Assembly: GCF_000147875.1 (NCBI RefSeq)
Contig: NC_014507.1
Location: forward strand, 2,779,291-2,843,290
Source of the DNA: Methanolacinia petrolearia DSM 11571
GTDB lineage: Archaea; Halobacteriota; Methanomicrobia; Methanomicrobiales; Methanomicrobiaceae
DNA length: 64,000 bases
Direction: 5' to 3'
The notes under the pieces are model-generated. The model did no database searches. It was not told the origin of the DNA and was given only the letters and a program-made list of their open reading frames with translations. The translations under genes and the position numbers were made by a program. Shown piece by piece: positions 32,178 to 41,942 of the stretch. Each line of letters starts with the position of its first letter. The stretch's first letter is position 1.

Positions 32178-33605
32178 ATGCCGGAAAAAACCTTCAGCCT
32201 GTCTGCACATATTTTCACGAGAGACCTGAGAATAGACGATAATCCCCCCCTTTTATCCGCACTTGCCAGCTCAGAAAGTGTCATAACATTTTTTGCAGCC
32301 GAAAAAAATCTCGCCACGGAAAATCCTGCACTATGTGAGAACAGGCTCGCGTTTCTGTCCGAGTCCCTCTCCGATCTATCGGGCGCGATTGCAGAAAAAG
32401 GAGGGGAGATCCGGTTTTACGATGAAGGTGCTTTGAAACTTGCAGAAAAATTATGCAGAACCGGTGTTGAAGCGGTTTATATGACACGGGACTACACCCC
32501 TTATGCAATAAAAAGAGAGAATTCTTTGAAGAAAACATGCAACGATGCCGGCTGCAGTTTTTTTCCCGTGCCGGGAGCTCTCCTCAACGAACCCGAAGAC
32601 GTAAGGAAGAGCGACGGTGAACCGTATAAGGTATTTACGCCGTTCTACAGGAATGCCTCCCTCATTCCGGTACACGAGCCTGAGACCTGCACCTTTCAGA
32701 ACTTTTCGCGGGAGGAGCTCTTTGACGGAGCATCCCACGATATTCCCTTTGGAAAATCCGGAACGGAGGAGGCTAAAAACAGGGCCTTCTCAGGGGGGAG
32801 ATCGGAAGGGCTGAGGCTCCTCGGGGAGACAGGAAGACTGAAAAATTATGAAGATGAGAGAGATTTCCCAGCCAAAGCATGCACCTCCATGCTCTCTGCC
32901 CACCTGAGGTTCGGAACTGTATCAGTGAGGGAGATCTGCCGCAGGATATCCGATACCCTGGGCCCCGGGCACGGGCTTATCAGGCAGTTGTATTGGAGGG
33001 ACTTCTTCACCCATATCGCCTATCACTACCCTCATGTATTCAAAGGGCCGTTTCAAAAGAGGTTTGAATCGCTACACTGGACCGACAGCAAAGAGCTCTT
33101 TGATAAGTGGTGCAAAGGTATGACCGGGTTCCCGATTATTGATGCCGGAATGAGAGAGCTGAATGATACAGGATACATGCACAACCGCGAAAGGTTGGCT
33201 GCCGCCTCATTCCTCGTGAAGGACCTGCACATCGACTGGAGATCCGGGGAGAGGTACTTTGCGTCTAAGCTTACCGATTATGACCCTTCCGTAAACAACG
33301 GCAACTGGCAATGGTCGGCCTCAACAGGATGCGATGCACAGCCCTATTTCAGGATCTTCAACCCATGGCTGCAGCAGAAGAAGTTCGATCCCGACTGCAT
33401 ATACATAAGGAGATGGGTACCTGAACTTTCTGATCTTGAGCCCAAAGAGATACATAACCTTGACAAAACAGGATCCGTTCCGCCCGCCGGCTACCCGAAT
33501 CCCATAGTGGATCATAAAAACGAGGCCCGGGCTGCGAAGATCATTTATTCAGGGGCGGCCGGAAAAACCTCGGACTCAGCAGAACCTGCAATAAAACATC
33601 GTTGA
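32178..33605 (+). CDS. phr: Cryptochrome/deoxyribodipyrimidine photolyase, class I type
   Basis: 475 residues, normal for class I photolyases. The N-terminal antenna-binding Rossmann domain begins FTRDLRIDDNPPLLSAL. The FAD-binding helical domain has LRFGTVSVREI, YWRDFFTHIAYHYP, the hallmark HNRERLAAASFLVKDLHIDWRSGE, and NGNWQWSASTGCDAQPYFRIFNP. It should split UV-induced cyclobutane pyrimidine dimers with light; cryptochrome-only function cannot be excluded. The start at 32178 lies 16 nt after AGGAGG, a somewhat long spacing. It is transcribed alone. Confidence 0.95.
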   Translation: MPEKTFSLSAHIFTRDLRIDDNPPLLSALASSESVITFFAAEKNLATENPALCENRLAFLSESLSDLSGAIAEKGGEIRFYDEGALKLAEKLCRTGVEAVYMTRDYTPYAIKRENSLKKTCNDAGCSFFPVPGALLNEPEDVRKSDGEPYKVFTPFYRNASLIPVHEPETCTFQNFSREELFDGASHDIPFGKSGTEEAKNRAFSGGRSEGLRLLGETGRLKNYEDERDFPAKACTSMLSAHLRFGTVSVREICRRISDTLGPGHGLIRQLYWRDFFTHIAYHYPHVFKGPFQKRFESLHWTDSKELFDKWCKGMTGFPIIDAGMRELNDTGYMHNRERLAAASFLVKDLHIDWRSGERYFASKLTDYDPSVNNGNWQWSASTGCDAQPYFRIFNPWLQQKKFDPDCIYIRRWVPELSDLEPKEIHNLDKTGSVPPAGYPNPIVDHKNEARAAKIIYSGAAGKTSDSAEPAIKHR

Positions 33606-33677
33606 CGCAACGACTACGGATATGGCGACGAAGAACAGGACACTTCCCAGGGCTTCATCGGACATTCCCCCATCCAT
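33576..33677 (-). CDS. Possible 33-residue single-span membrane peptide
   Basis: An ATG at 33677 opens a 33-codon frame starting MDGGMSDEALGSVLFFVAIS, giving an acidic N-terminus, one strong membrane helix and a Cys-containing tail (FYCRFC). AT-rich, TATA-like sequence lies just upstream on the minus strand. Its end overlaps the last 30 bp of the photolyase gene. The amphipathic start plus clean helix makes a real small protein plausible, but this is not proven. Confidence 0.35.
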   Translation of the reverse strand: MDGGMSDEALGSVLFFVAISVVVASTMFYCRFC

Positions 33678-33743
33678 TGATTAATCTATAAAAATTTTTT
33701 AATAATTAATCTTTCCCTTTTCATACTCAGGCAGTATTCCCAT

Positions 33744-36110
33744 CTAACCTGCGAAAGAACCATCTCCCATTCTGAACATCCCGGGGGGTACAATTATTTC
33801 GATCCGTATTCCCTTCCCGGGACCTCCTGTTTCTTTTATGGAGATATTCGTAACGGACAGTACCTCTTCTATCAGGAAGAGATCGATTCCGGTATCGGGA
33901 TCGCCACCCCTTGAAAATATCTTCCCCTCCGACTCTTTCGGAATACCCCCGCCGTCGGTTTCGAAGATTATTTTAAGCATCTCTCCTTCAGTCTCCGACT
34001 TCAGCGAAAGCCTGGTTGCTTCCTTATTGTAGGAGAGGAGTTTCGAGACCATCTCTGCAAGGGCCTTTTCGAGAAGATTGTCTGTAAATATCGATATTCC
34101 TGATACATCGAAATCCTTTTCGAGATGCGCAGTGTTTGTATGCGATATTGCAAAGATAAACGTCTTCTCAAAGTCGTGCCACTCTGGGGGCGATATTCCC
34201 AGACCCTGGTAGTTCTTGGCAAACTGGATGATCCTGGTGATTTTATCAAGATTAAACGCCTGTTTCCCGAGAAATTCCTTCTGTTTTTCATTCTCTGAAA
34301 GATCGGTTGTAAGCTGGAGATAACCCTGCTCGCAGAAGAGATAATTTTGTATCTCCGAGAGGGTCACATTATTCAGAATATTGAGCTTTTTTGCAGCCAG
34401 TGCAAGGGCCTCGTCCTTTTGCCGGGTCTCTGTAATATCCCTTCCCACAGACTGGAATTCGATAAAATTTCCATTCTCATCGAAAATAGCCCTGTTCGAC
34501 CACGCATGCCACCGCACTCTTCCGTCCGGAAGAATGATCCTGTGCTCCACAGATATGCCGGGACTTTCAGGTGTCAGTTTCTTAATATGCTCTTTGAGCC
34601 ATTCCATATCCTGTGGTAATATAAAAGAGGATATTTTTTTACCCGCAACACTCTCTTTTTCAAGGCCGAAGTAACTGCAGAATGCATCGTTTGCAAATTC
34701 TATCGTAAAATCATTATTAAACCTGCATATGAGCTCGGTCTGGTCCTCAACGACATTCCTGTACCTCCTCTCGCTCGCTTCAAGTCTTTTTAATGCGGTT
34801 ACCCTTTCGCTTATATCTCTTGCAACAGCAAGGACGACCTTTCTTTCACCGAGGACGAAGAAATGAAGAGATATTTCAACAGGGAATACGGAACCGTCCT
34901 TTCTCAGGTATTCTGTCTCAAGGATCGCATTTCCGTCTTTTTTGATTATTTCGGCGGCTCTATCGAGATCAGCCTTCCCTTTTTCCGAGTGGACTTCAGG
35001 AGGAGACAATGACATCAGCTCATCCTCAGAATAACCGAGCATCGCCCATGCGGCCCTGTTTACAGAGATTATCGCCCCCTTTTCATACGGAGATTCTGCG
35101 GATATTAGAAATACGGCATCGTTTACATTGTCGAATATCTTCCTGAATCTTTGTTCGCTCTCGAAAAGTTTTGCAGTGATCTCTTTTCCAGATTCCACCT
35201 CCCTTAAGAGCTCTGATGTCTTATCCCTAACTCTTAATTTAAGGATATGGTTCCATCCGGCCAGGAGGAGCATGCAGAGAAGAATGGCCCCCATAAATAT
35301 AAACAGCGGTGTAAGATCCCTCTCCTGCATTTCAGAAATACCGTACCACTTCGTATCTATCGATTTGTACTCGTCCTCAGAAATACTGTCGAACCCGCTG
35401 TCGATAAAATCAATCAGGAGGAAATTTTCCTTAAGAACAGCCCTGTGCACATGACTGGTATACAGCGGTTCTGTACGCCTGAACTGGTCCTGCAGTCCTG
35501 ATTTATAGAGATAATAGTCAGCCTGGGGGGAGTCCATAACGAATACGACCACATCTCCCTCCTTTGCTGCAAGAATAATGTCCTCATAACTGTCATATTC
35601 GGCAAAGTCAGTGACGCCTTTCTCCACCAGGTAATCATATGAAGCGTCGCCGGATAAGACAGCGACAACAAAACCCTTCAGCGAGTCGGGTCCGCTGATC
35701 CCCGAAATTTCGCTGTTAAAATAAATCGCCGATTCTACTTCCGCATATGGTTTTGAGAACTCATACTTTTCAGCTCTCTCAGGTGTATACATGGGAGTTT
35801 CAAGCACACCATACTCCCCGGATTCAAATGCCGCCTGCGCATCCGCCCAGGACATCCCGGTTATATCAGCTTCTATACCGGTCTTTTCCTCCCAGAGTTT
35901 CCACTGGTCGATGCTTATACCCTGCAGATCCCCATTACCGTCCCTGAATGAAAAGGGGGGATAATTGTCACCCGTAACTATTGTGATGACATCGCCGGAG
36001 TAAGCCGTATCGGCTGCCGATACCTGCGCCGGTATGATCAGAAGCAGAAAAAATACAGCTGCCAGGAAACTTCCGGTAATCCTGCTATTAATCCCACCTG
36101 CATCCGCCAT
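33744..36110 (-). CDS. Extracellular-binding sensor with PAS domains and degenerate histidine-kinase core (pseudokinase)
   Basis: 788 residues. A signal peptide precedes a family-3 solute-binding domain (about 40-270; VTGDNYPPFSFRDGNGDLQGISIDQW) outside the cell. A membrane helix follows (LFIFMGAILLCMLLLAGW, about 282-299), then two PAS domains (about 330-450 and 455-575). The C-terminal kinase-like region has lost key residues. The H-box phospho-acceptor is Ser585 (NNVTLSEIQN, versus SITRHDILN in its relatives). The N-box Asn is Lys (MVSKLLSYN), the G1 Asp is Thr (TDGGGIP) and the G2 GLGL is GIDL. The frame is intact, so it is probably expressed as a non-catalytic signalling or scaffold protein. 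Confidence 0.88.
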   Translation of the reverse strand: MADAGGINSRITGSFLAAVFFLLLIIPAQVSAADTAYSGDVITIVTGDNYPPFSFRDGNGDLQGISIDQWKLWEEKTGIEADITGMSWADAQAAFESGEYGVLETPMYTPERAEKYEFSKPYAEVESAIYFNSEISGISGPDSLKGFVVAVLSGDASYDYLVEKGVTDFAEYDSYEDIILAAKEGDVVVFVMDSPQADYYLYKSGLQDQFRRTEPLYTSHVHRAVLKENFLLIDFIDSGFDSISEDEYKSIDTKWYGISEMQERDLTPLFIFMGAILLCMLLLAGWNHILKLRVRDKTSELLREVESGKEITAKLFESEQRFRKIFDNVNDAVFLISAESPYEKGAIISVNRAAWAMLGYSEDELMSLSPPEVHSEKGKADLDRAAEIIKKDGNAILETEYLRKDGSVFPVEISLHFFVLGERKVVLAVARDISERVTALKRLEASERRYRNVVEDQTELICRFNNDFTIEFANDAFCSYFGLEKESVAGKKISSFILPQDMEWLKEHIKKLTPESPGISVEHRIILPDGRVRWHAWSNRAIFDENGNFIEFQSVGRDITETRQKDEALALAAKKLNILNNVTLSEIQNYLFCEQGYLQLTTDLSENEKQKEFLGKQAFNLDKITRIIQFAKNYQGLGISPPEWHDFEKTFIFAISHTNTAHLEKDFDVSGISIFTDNLLEKALAEMVSKLLSYNKEATRLSLKSETEGEMLKIIFETDGGGIPKESEGKIFSRGGDPDTGIDLFLIEEVLSVTNISIKETGGPGKGIRIEIIVPPGMFRMGDGSFAG

Positions 36111-36250
36111 ACAGAAACCTCACCTTTCGGGCAGTCACGGCCTCCCCGGCATCAATTAACATCACAATGCAAAATACCCGGCTGCCCTTGATGAAAAAAA
36201 GTTAAAATGAAAGGAATATAAAGGTATCATTTGTTCCATATTTCCTCTTT

Positions 36251-37438
36251 TCAGCCCTTCAAAAATTTGATTACATCGGCAAGCCCGGCCCTTTTGCCGG
36301 TAAGCAGCATTCCCATCCTGAATATCCTGGCTGAGAGCTTTGCCGCGACATATATGGAGATCAAAAGTATTGCAAGGCTTGCGGCGATCTCCGGATAAGA
36401 TACGTCCCCTGTCGAAAGCCTGAAAATCGTGATGAAGGGTGCCGTATAAGGGAAGTATGTAAGTACAGTAAGGACAGGCGAATCGGGAGCGCTCACTATG
36501 AACTCGGAGAACGCCACGGGGATAATGGCAAACATCGTAAATATCATCGAGGACTGCTGGGCCTCGGCCGTGGTCGTCGATATCGCCGCAGTGCATGCAA
36601 TGGAGATTGAATAGAGGAAATAGCCGAGTATAAAATAAACCAGCACCGGGACGATTATCCATGAAATGCCGATCCCTGAGATCAGTCCCGAGAAGGGGGA
36701 GAGAAGAAGAACGGAGGCCACCATCGCAATCCATACCCCCATCTGCAGGAGACCGACCGCACCGTACCCGAATATCTTTCCCCTGAGAAGCTGGTCTGCG
36801 GATACCGAAGAAAGGAGCATCTCCCCGCTCCTGTTCTCCTTCTCCTCCCCGATACCCTGCATAAGATAGCCGGACGAGGTTATAATTGAAAACACGAGCA
36901 TAAAGGCAAGGATCATCGGAATTATAAATGCCCCTAGGGGTTCATTCTCCGCCACATTGCCTTCGTCATCGAGCTCAACCGTCTCTGTCTTTTTCACAGG
37001 ATCGATTATCCTCTCGGATGTGGAATACGGAAGACCGGCATTATTCACGATGCTGCTGCGGATGAACACCCCTATATCGCTGTAGTCAATGCCTGCAACA
37101 GGGCTCTTTGTTGTATAAACGGTCACCGCCCCGGTATCCGGGTAGTCCGCCTGGAGAACGAAAAAGTCCGTGATCTCCCCATTTCCTACTGCCGCTTCGG
37201 CGGAAGACTCGTCCGGGTATGATATATAGCCGTCACCCGCTGTGAGAATTCCGGCATAATCGACAAAACCCGTATCCTGCTGTTCCGTGTCCCCTATAAG
37301 GCCGGGCATCTGGGAGAATGCGATCCCGAATACCAGCATTAAAAGAATCGGAAGCCCGAATGTCCCGAATAAAAAGCCCTTCCTCCGTACGGTCTTTGAA
37401 AATTCATGGCGTGCTATTACTGCCGTTTTACTGCCCAT
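36251..37438 (-). CDS. ABC-2 (NatB-like) exporter permease
   Basis: 395 residues from the ATG at 37438, which overlaps the end of the ATPase gene by 11 bp; the longer frame has no similarity upstream. A cytoplasmic start VIARHEFSKTVRRKGFLFGTFGLP leads into helix 1. A large extracytoplasmic domain spans about 40-180. Five more helices follow, with the ABC-2 element YLMQGIGEEKENRSGEMLLSS. It matches NatB/YhaP-type sodium or peptide exporters; the substrate is unknown. It is translationally coupled to the ATPase. Confidence 0.92.
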   Translation of the reverse strand: MGSKTAVIARHEFSKTVRRKGFLFGTFGLPILLMLVFGIAFSQMPGLIGDTEQQDTGFVDYAGILTAGDGYISYPDESSAEAAVGNGEITDFFVLQADYPDTGAVTVYTTKSPVAGIDYSDIGVFIRSSIVNNAGLPYSTSERIIDPVKKTETVELDDEGNVAENEPLGAFIIPMILAFMLVFSIITSSGYLMQGIGEEKENRSGEMLLSSVSADQLLRGKIFGYGAVGLLQMGVWIAMVASVLLLSPFSGLISGIGISWIIVPVLVYFILGYFLYSISIACTAAISTTTAEAQQSSMIFTMFAIIPVAFSEFIVSAPDSPVLTVLTYFPYTAPFITIFRLSTGDVSYPEIAASLAILLISIYVAAKLSARIFRMGMLLTGKRAGLADVIKFLKG

Positions 37439-38354
37439 CTTCAGCAACCTCGATAAATATGTCGTTGAGCGACCTTGCACCGACCTCGAACTTCTTTATC
37501 CTGACGCTGTCGACAAGTTCTCTCAGGATATCCTGGGTATCTGCACCTGATTTTATCACGAGCTCCGCATGGCTCTTATAATCGTTTATTGAGACTATCC
37601 TCCCGCTGTCGAGTTCAGGCAGCACCCCCTCATAGCCGAGGCTGACGGAGTAACCGAAGCTTTCCCTGATCTCGTTGATCCCCCCGTAGAGGACGATTTT
37701 ACCCCTGTTCAGCATGAGGAGGCGATCGCACATCCTCTCTACCTCGTCCATCTGGTGCGTGCTCATGATAATGGTCATCCCCTCCCTGTTCAGCTCGAGC
37801 AGGGTGTCCTTTATAAGTTTCTTGTTCACCGGATCAAGGCCGTAGAACGGTTCGTCAAGAATAAGGATCTCCGGGGTGTGTATGACCGCGATTATAAACT
37901 GCAGTCTCCTTGACATTCCTTTGCTGAGTTCACCCACCTTTTTGTTCCTGTAATCCGACAGGTTCATCCTGGAAAGCCATGTTTCGGCTGCAGGATCGGG
38001 ATCGGCCATTCCCTTCAGGGATGCAAAGAACCGGATACACTCCCACAACTTTAGTTTTTTGTCAATTCCTCCCTCTTCGGGGAGATAGCCGATCCTGTTC
38101 TTGGTCTCCTCGGAAAACGGGGCGCCCAGAACAGAGACCTTTCCTGAATCCGGCCTGAATATATCCAGGATGATCCTAATCATAGTAGTCTTTCCTGCAC
38201 CGTTAGGGCCTAAAAGCGCGAAAATCTCACCTTTCCTCACTTCAAAACCGATATCAACGAGTACAGGCTTTTTATCGAATGATTTGAAAAGCCCCGACAG
38301 TTCAAGGACAGGAATTTCGCCGTCCGTCTTCCCCACACTCTTTACATCATCCAT
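37428..38354 (-). CDS. ABC-2 (NatA-like) exporter ATPase
   Basis: 308 residues. Walker A GPNGAGKTT, a signature motif in the atypical form LSKGMSRR, Walker B ILILDEPFYGLD and H-loop STHQMDEVE are intact. The C-terminal accessory domain (YSVSLGYEGVLPELDSGRIVSINDYKSHAELVI... overall about 220-300) is typical of NatA-type subunits. Paired by overlap with the permease at 36251, it should power export of an unknown compound. It is the first gene of the operon. Confidence 0.94.
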   Translation of the reverse strand: MDDVKSVGKTDGEIPVLELSGLFKSFDKKPVLVDIGFEVRKGEIFALLGPNGAGKTTMIRIILDIFRPDSGKVSVLGAPFSEETKNRIGYLPEEGGIDKKLKLWECIRFFASLKGMADPDPAAETWLSRMNLSDYRNKKVGELSKGMSRRLQFIIAVIHTPEILILDEPFYGLDPVNKKLIKDTLLELNREGMTIIMSTHQMDEVERMCDRLLMLNRGKIVLYGGINEIRESFGYSVSLGYEGVLPELDSGRIVSINDYKSHAELVIKSGADTQDILRELVDSVRIKKFEVGARSLNDIFIEVAEDGQ

Positions 38355-38560
38355 AATGCTGACGATTAGTATTTGATCCGGGGCATGATAACTGCACTGC
38401 AGGTTTTAATTCCGTGTTTAATGAAGTTCAGCCCCGGACAACAGAAAAATTCGAACGAAGAATGAATATAAGCGATTAACTCCCGCCCGGTTATCAACGG
38501 TTGACCAGCCGATTCAATTCTTAAAGATTAAGTCACCCTCGTTCAATCTACTATTATAAG

Positions 38561-41380
38561 ATGATATCCGCCCTTTACGTCGATGACGAAGAACTCCTGC
38601 TTGTTGTTGCAAAAGAGTATCTTGAAAGAGGCGGAGAATTCCGGATTGATACTGCAAAATCGGTGAATGAAGCCCTGATGATGATTGAAGGGAACAGCTA
38701 CGACGCCATCATCTCCGATTACCAGATGCCGGGAAAGGACGGTATAGAGTTTCTCTCCGAGATAAGGGGTGCCGGAAACACCATACCTTTCATATTATTC
38801 ACCGGAAAGGGACGCGAAGATGTCGTCATACAGGCTATAAACAACGGTGCGGACTTTTACATCCAGAAAGGCGGCGATCCCAGGGCACAGTTTGCAGAAC
38901 TGGTTTACAAACTTAAGATTGCGGTCGACAGGAAGTTCAAGAAAGATGAGATCGTCCGCAAAAACAGGGAATTACGAGAGATCAACAGCAAACTCGAATT
39001 CGCCGAGAAAGAGCTGAAGGACAATCTCGAGGATGCCCACAGGAATAAAGCGGAACTTGCAGAGAGTCTTAACAGGCTTCAGCAGATTATTACATTTCTT
39101 CCCGACCCGACATTCGCCATAGATAACGAAGGAAGGATCATCGCATGGAACAGTGCAATGGAGGTGCTTTCCGGTGCAAAGGCCGAAGATGTCATGGGCA
39201 GGGGGGACTACGAACACTCTTACAGGCTTTTGGGGCGAAGACATCCGATCCTGATAGATCTCGTAATTAACCCGGACCTGAAGATAAAATACAATCATTC
39301 ACCTGTGTCCTCCTGCGGGAACAGAATTGTATCCGAAGGTTTTTTCCCTGTTTTCGGGGTGGAGAAAGATGTTTCGAAATGGTTCACCTCATCGCCCCTC
39401 TACGATATAAACGGGAATCTCGCCGGTGCGATAGAATCGATCAGGGATATTACCCACATAAAGAAAACCAGCAGGCTGCTTGAAATACAGCGGGACCTCG
39501 GTTTTTCTCTTGCCGGCAATTCAACATTATCCGGTTCAATAGAGGCTGTTTTAAACTCCCTAAGCGAACTTGACGGTATAAATGCCTGCGGAATATATCT
39601 TGCAGATACGGATTTGGGGACGTTGAAACTCGAAGCATCAACAGGAATATCCGAAGAATTCAGGGAAAGGGTTTCAGTCATGGTGCTGAAAAATCCCGGC
39701 AGTTTTTTTGATACGGGATCCGCATGCACAAGAACCGGGGACGTATTTATCCCGGAATTTGATGAAAAACGGATCGGTGACGAGGGGATAAAGTGCTTCC
39801 ATGCCGTAAGGATCGTATATAAGAATGAAATCCTCGGGCTTTTGGTCTGTGCCTCAAAGAAAATAGATGAGATCCCTCCTGATATTAAAACCTCGATTGA
39901 AAACCTTGCTACACAGGCATCTGGGGCGATATTCAGGAGCCGTATTAATGAGGAAATGAAAAGAATGAGGGAGAATTTGGAGAGTTTCTTCAACGAGATC
40001 AATGATTATCTTTTTATAACAGATACCTCCGGCATCATTCTCATGACGAACTCGTCGCTCCAGAAATATACAGGATATAGGGATGAAGAACTTCACAGAC
40101 AGCATATATCCACTATCCACCCTCCAGAATTCAGGGATGAAACCGGGATCATCCTCAACGGGATTACAGAAGGAAATCTCGGGTCGCATTTCATTCCCGT
40201 TATGACAAAGGAAGGAGAAATTATCCCTGCAGAAACAAGGGTAACCTTGGGTACAATAGGTGGAAATAAAGTAATATTAGGAGTTTCAAGAAATATTTCG
40301 GCTCTAAAGGAGGCTCATGACAGTACTCTTGAAAGCGAAAGGCGTATGAGAGCGGTATTTGACCAATCCTTCCAGCTTGCAGGCATTCTTGACAGAAAAG
40401 GAAGACTTTTAAATGTCAACAGGACCGCTATGAAGTATGTCGAGGGGGAGCCTGATGACTATATCGGAAAATACATATGGAACACAGAATGGTGGACGGA
40501 ACGGCTGGACCTGCAGGACAAGATCAAAGACGCAGTAAGTATGGCCGCCGGGGGGGTTACGGTAAAATCCCAAACTGAAATCACAGACAGGGACGGATTT
40601 TTAAGACTTCTCGACTTTTCCATAAGACCGGTCAGGGATGAAAACGGAGAAATCATCTATCTTGTTCCAGAGGCAGCCGATATTACCAGGAGGAAGAAAG
40701 CTGAAGATGCCCTGATTCAGGCCAACCACAAACTCCTGCTGTTAAACAGTATTACAAGACACGACATACTCAACAGAGTAACCCCGGTTCTCGGATTCCT
40801 CGAGATTGTAAAGGACAATGCATCGGATCCTGATCAGTCCGAGATTCTTGAGAAATTGAAGTCCCAGGTTAAAGACATCGAAAATCTCATCAAATTTACC
40901 GGTTTGTACGATAAACTAGGGGCATCGGAGCCTTCGTGGCAGAATCCCTCCAGGATACTGAATTCACTGAAAGCCCCTAAAGAGATTGCAATAAAGAATT
41001 CCCTGCCAGCGATTGAGGTCTATGCAGACCCTATGTTTGAAAAAGTCTTCTCAAATCTTCTCGGCAACTCACTGATGCACGGGAAGAGGGTATCGGAGAT
41101 ATCTGTTTCGTGCAGAAGAACGGACGAAGGCATATCCATATTCTGGAAAGACAACGGATGCGGAATTCCTGAATGTAACAAGGAGAAGATATTCCTCCGC
41201 GGTTTCGGGGACAATTCCGGCCTGGGCCTATTCCTCTCAAAAGAGATACTGTCCATTACAAACATCAGAATACAGGAATGCGGAAAAGAAGGGGAAGGTG
41301 CCGTTTTTGAAATAATCATACCGCCTGACGGCTGCAGATCCGTTAATAATCCGGAGAAAGAAAATATCGAATATCTTTAG
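38561..41380 (+). CDS. Hybrid receiver-PAS-GAF-PAS-PAS histidine kinase
   Basis: 939 residues, cytoplasmic. The receiver (1-120) has phospho-acceptor Asp53 (SDYQMP) and Lys in IQKGGDP. A coiled segment follows (125-165), then PAS (about 168-300), GAF (about 310-450), and PAS domains at about 460-590 and 595-720. The H-box SITRHDILN carries His734, the N-box NLLGNSLMHG carries Asn836, and DNGCGIP and GLGLFLSKEI are intact, so it should be catalytically competent. The receiver at the N-terminus suggests it is a downstream or feedback member of a phosphorelay. A cognate output is not adjacent; the SpoIIAA-like gene downstream is convergent. Confidence 0.93.
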   Translation: MISALYVDDEELLLVVAKEYLERGGEFRIDTAKSVNEALMMIEGNSYDAIISDYQMPGKDGIEFLSEIRGAGNTIPFILFTGKGREDVVIQAINNGADFYIQKGGDPRAQFAELVYKLKIAVDRKFKKDEIVRKNRELREINSKLEFAEKELKDNLEDAHRNKAELAESLNRLQQIITFLPDPTFAIDNEGRIIAWNSAMEVLSGAKAEDVMGRGDYEHSYRLLGRRHPILIDLVINPDLKIKYNHSPVSSCGNRIVSEGFFPVFGVEKDVSKWFTSSPLYDINGNLAGAIESIRDITHIKKTSRLLEIQRDLGFSLAGNSTLSGSIEAVLNSLSELDGINACGIYLADTDLGTLKLEASTGISEEFRERVSVMVLKNPGSFFDTGSACTRTGDVFIPEFDEKRIGDEGIKCFHAVRIVYKNEILGLLVCASKKIDEIPPDIKTSIENLATQASGAIFRSRINEEMKRMRENLESFFNEINDYLFITDTSGIILMTNSSLQKYTGYRDEELHRQHISTIHPPEFRDETGIILNGITEGNLGSHFIPVMTKEGEIIPAETRVTLGTIGGNKVILGVSRNISALKEAHDSTLESERRMRAVFDQSFQLAGILDRKGRLLNVNRTAMKYVEGEPDDYIGKYIWNTEWWTERLDLQDKIKDAVSMAAGGVTVKSQTEITDRDGFLRLLDFSIRPVRDENGEIIYLVPEAADITRRKKAEDALIQANHKLLLLNSITRHDILNRVTPVLGFLEIVKDNASDPDQSEILEKLKSQVKDIENLIKFTGLYDKLGASEPSWQNPSRILNSLKAPKEIAIKNSLPAIEVYADPMFEKVFSNLLGNSLMHGKRVSEISVSCRRTDEGISIFWKDNGCGIPECNKEKIFLRGFGDNSGLGLFLSKEILSITNIRIQECGKEGEGAVFEIIIPPDGCRSVNNPEKENIEYL

Positions 41381-41383
41381 GTT

Positions 41384-41743
41384 TTAGTTCTCAATTCCTT
41401 CTATATATTTCCAGGCTTCGTCAATTGCGGATATATCGAAGTACTTTTCACCGAAAAGGAGCCCGTCAGCCTTAACCAGCAATTCTTCGGCCTTCGTCTC
41501 TCCGACTATCGCCATCCTGTCGAAGTGCTTCAGATTCCTTAACAGCCAGGAAATGTCTTCGTAAAATGCCCGGACTGTCTCATACCTGCCGGTTTTGATT
41601 ACAAAAAGCCAGCTGATTTTCCCGTATCTTTCTATAAGTTCGTCGAGCTGCGGGGTTATCTCGCTGATATCGTTCTCACTAATCTCGCCTGAAGCTTCAA
41701 TCCCGATAAAATTTCCATGGCTTCTTTCAAGAATTTTCAGCAT
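41384..41743 (-). CDS. SpoIIAA-like (DUF3478/STAS-fold) protein
   Basis: 119 residues with the alternating beta-alpha pattern of the SpoIIAA-like family. It begins MLKILERSHGNFIGIEASGEIS, continues ITPQLDELIERYGKISWLFVI, DRMAIVGETKAEELLVKA and ends with the helix DEAWKYIEGIE. Family members are related to STAS domains and may bind lipids or partner proteins; no Ser phospho-site is obvious. It is cytoplasmic, a single-gene unit convergent with the hybrid kinase. Confidence 0.8.
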   Translation of the reverse strand: MLKILERSHGNFIGIEASGEISENDISEITPQLDELIERYGKISWLFVIKTGRYETVRAFYEDISWLLRNLKHFDRMAIVGETKAEELLVKADGLLFGEKYFDISAIDEAWKYIEGIEN

Positions 41744-41942
41744 AAAGGTCCCTCCGGAGAAAGATTATAGAGACATATGATATAAAACCGTTTTGAGATG
41801 TATCAAATATGGATTGCAGGATACAATAATTGAAGCATAATACCGCATTATATTCAGTTTTCCTCTACATTAGTCCCTTTATCTGTTTTAGGGTTGGGAT
41901 CATGAATACGGCAGAATGATTAACTGAAAACTATAATGAATC

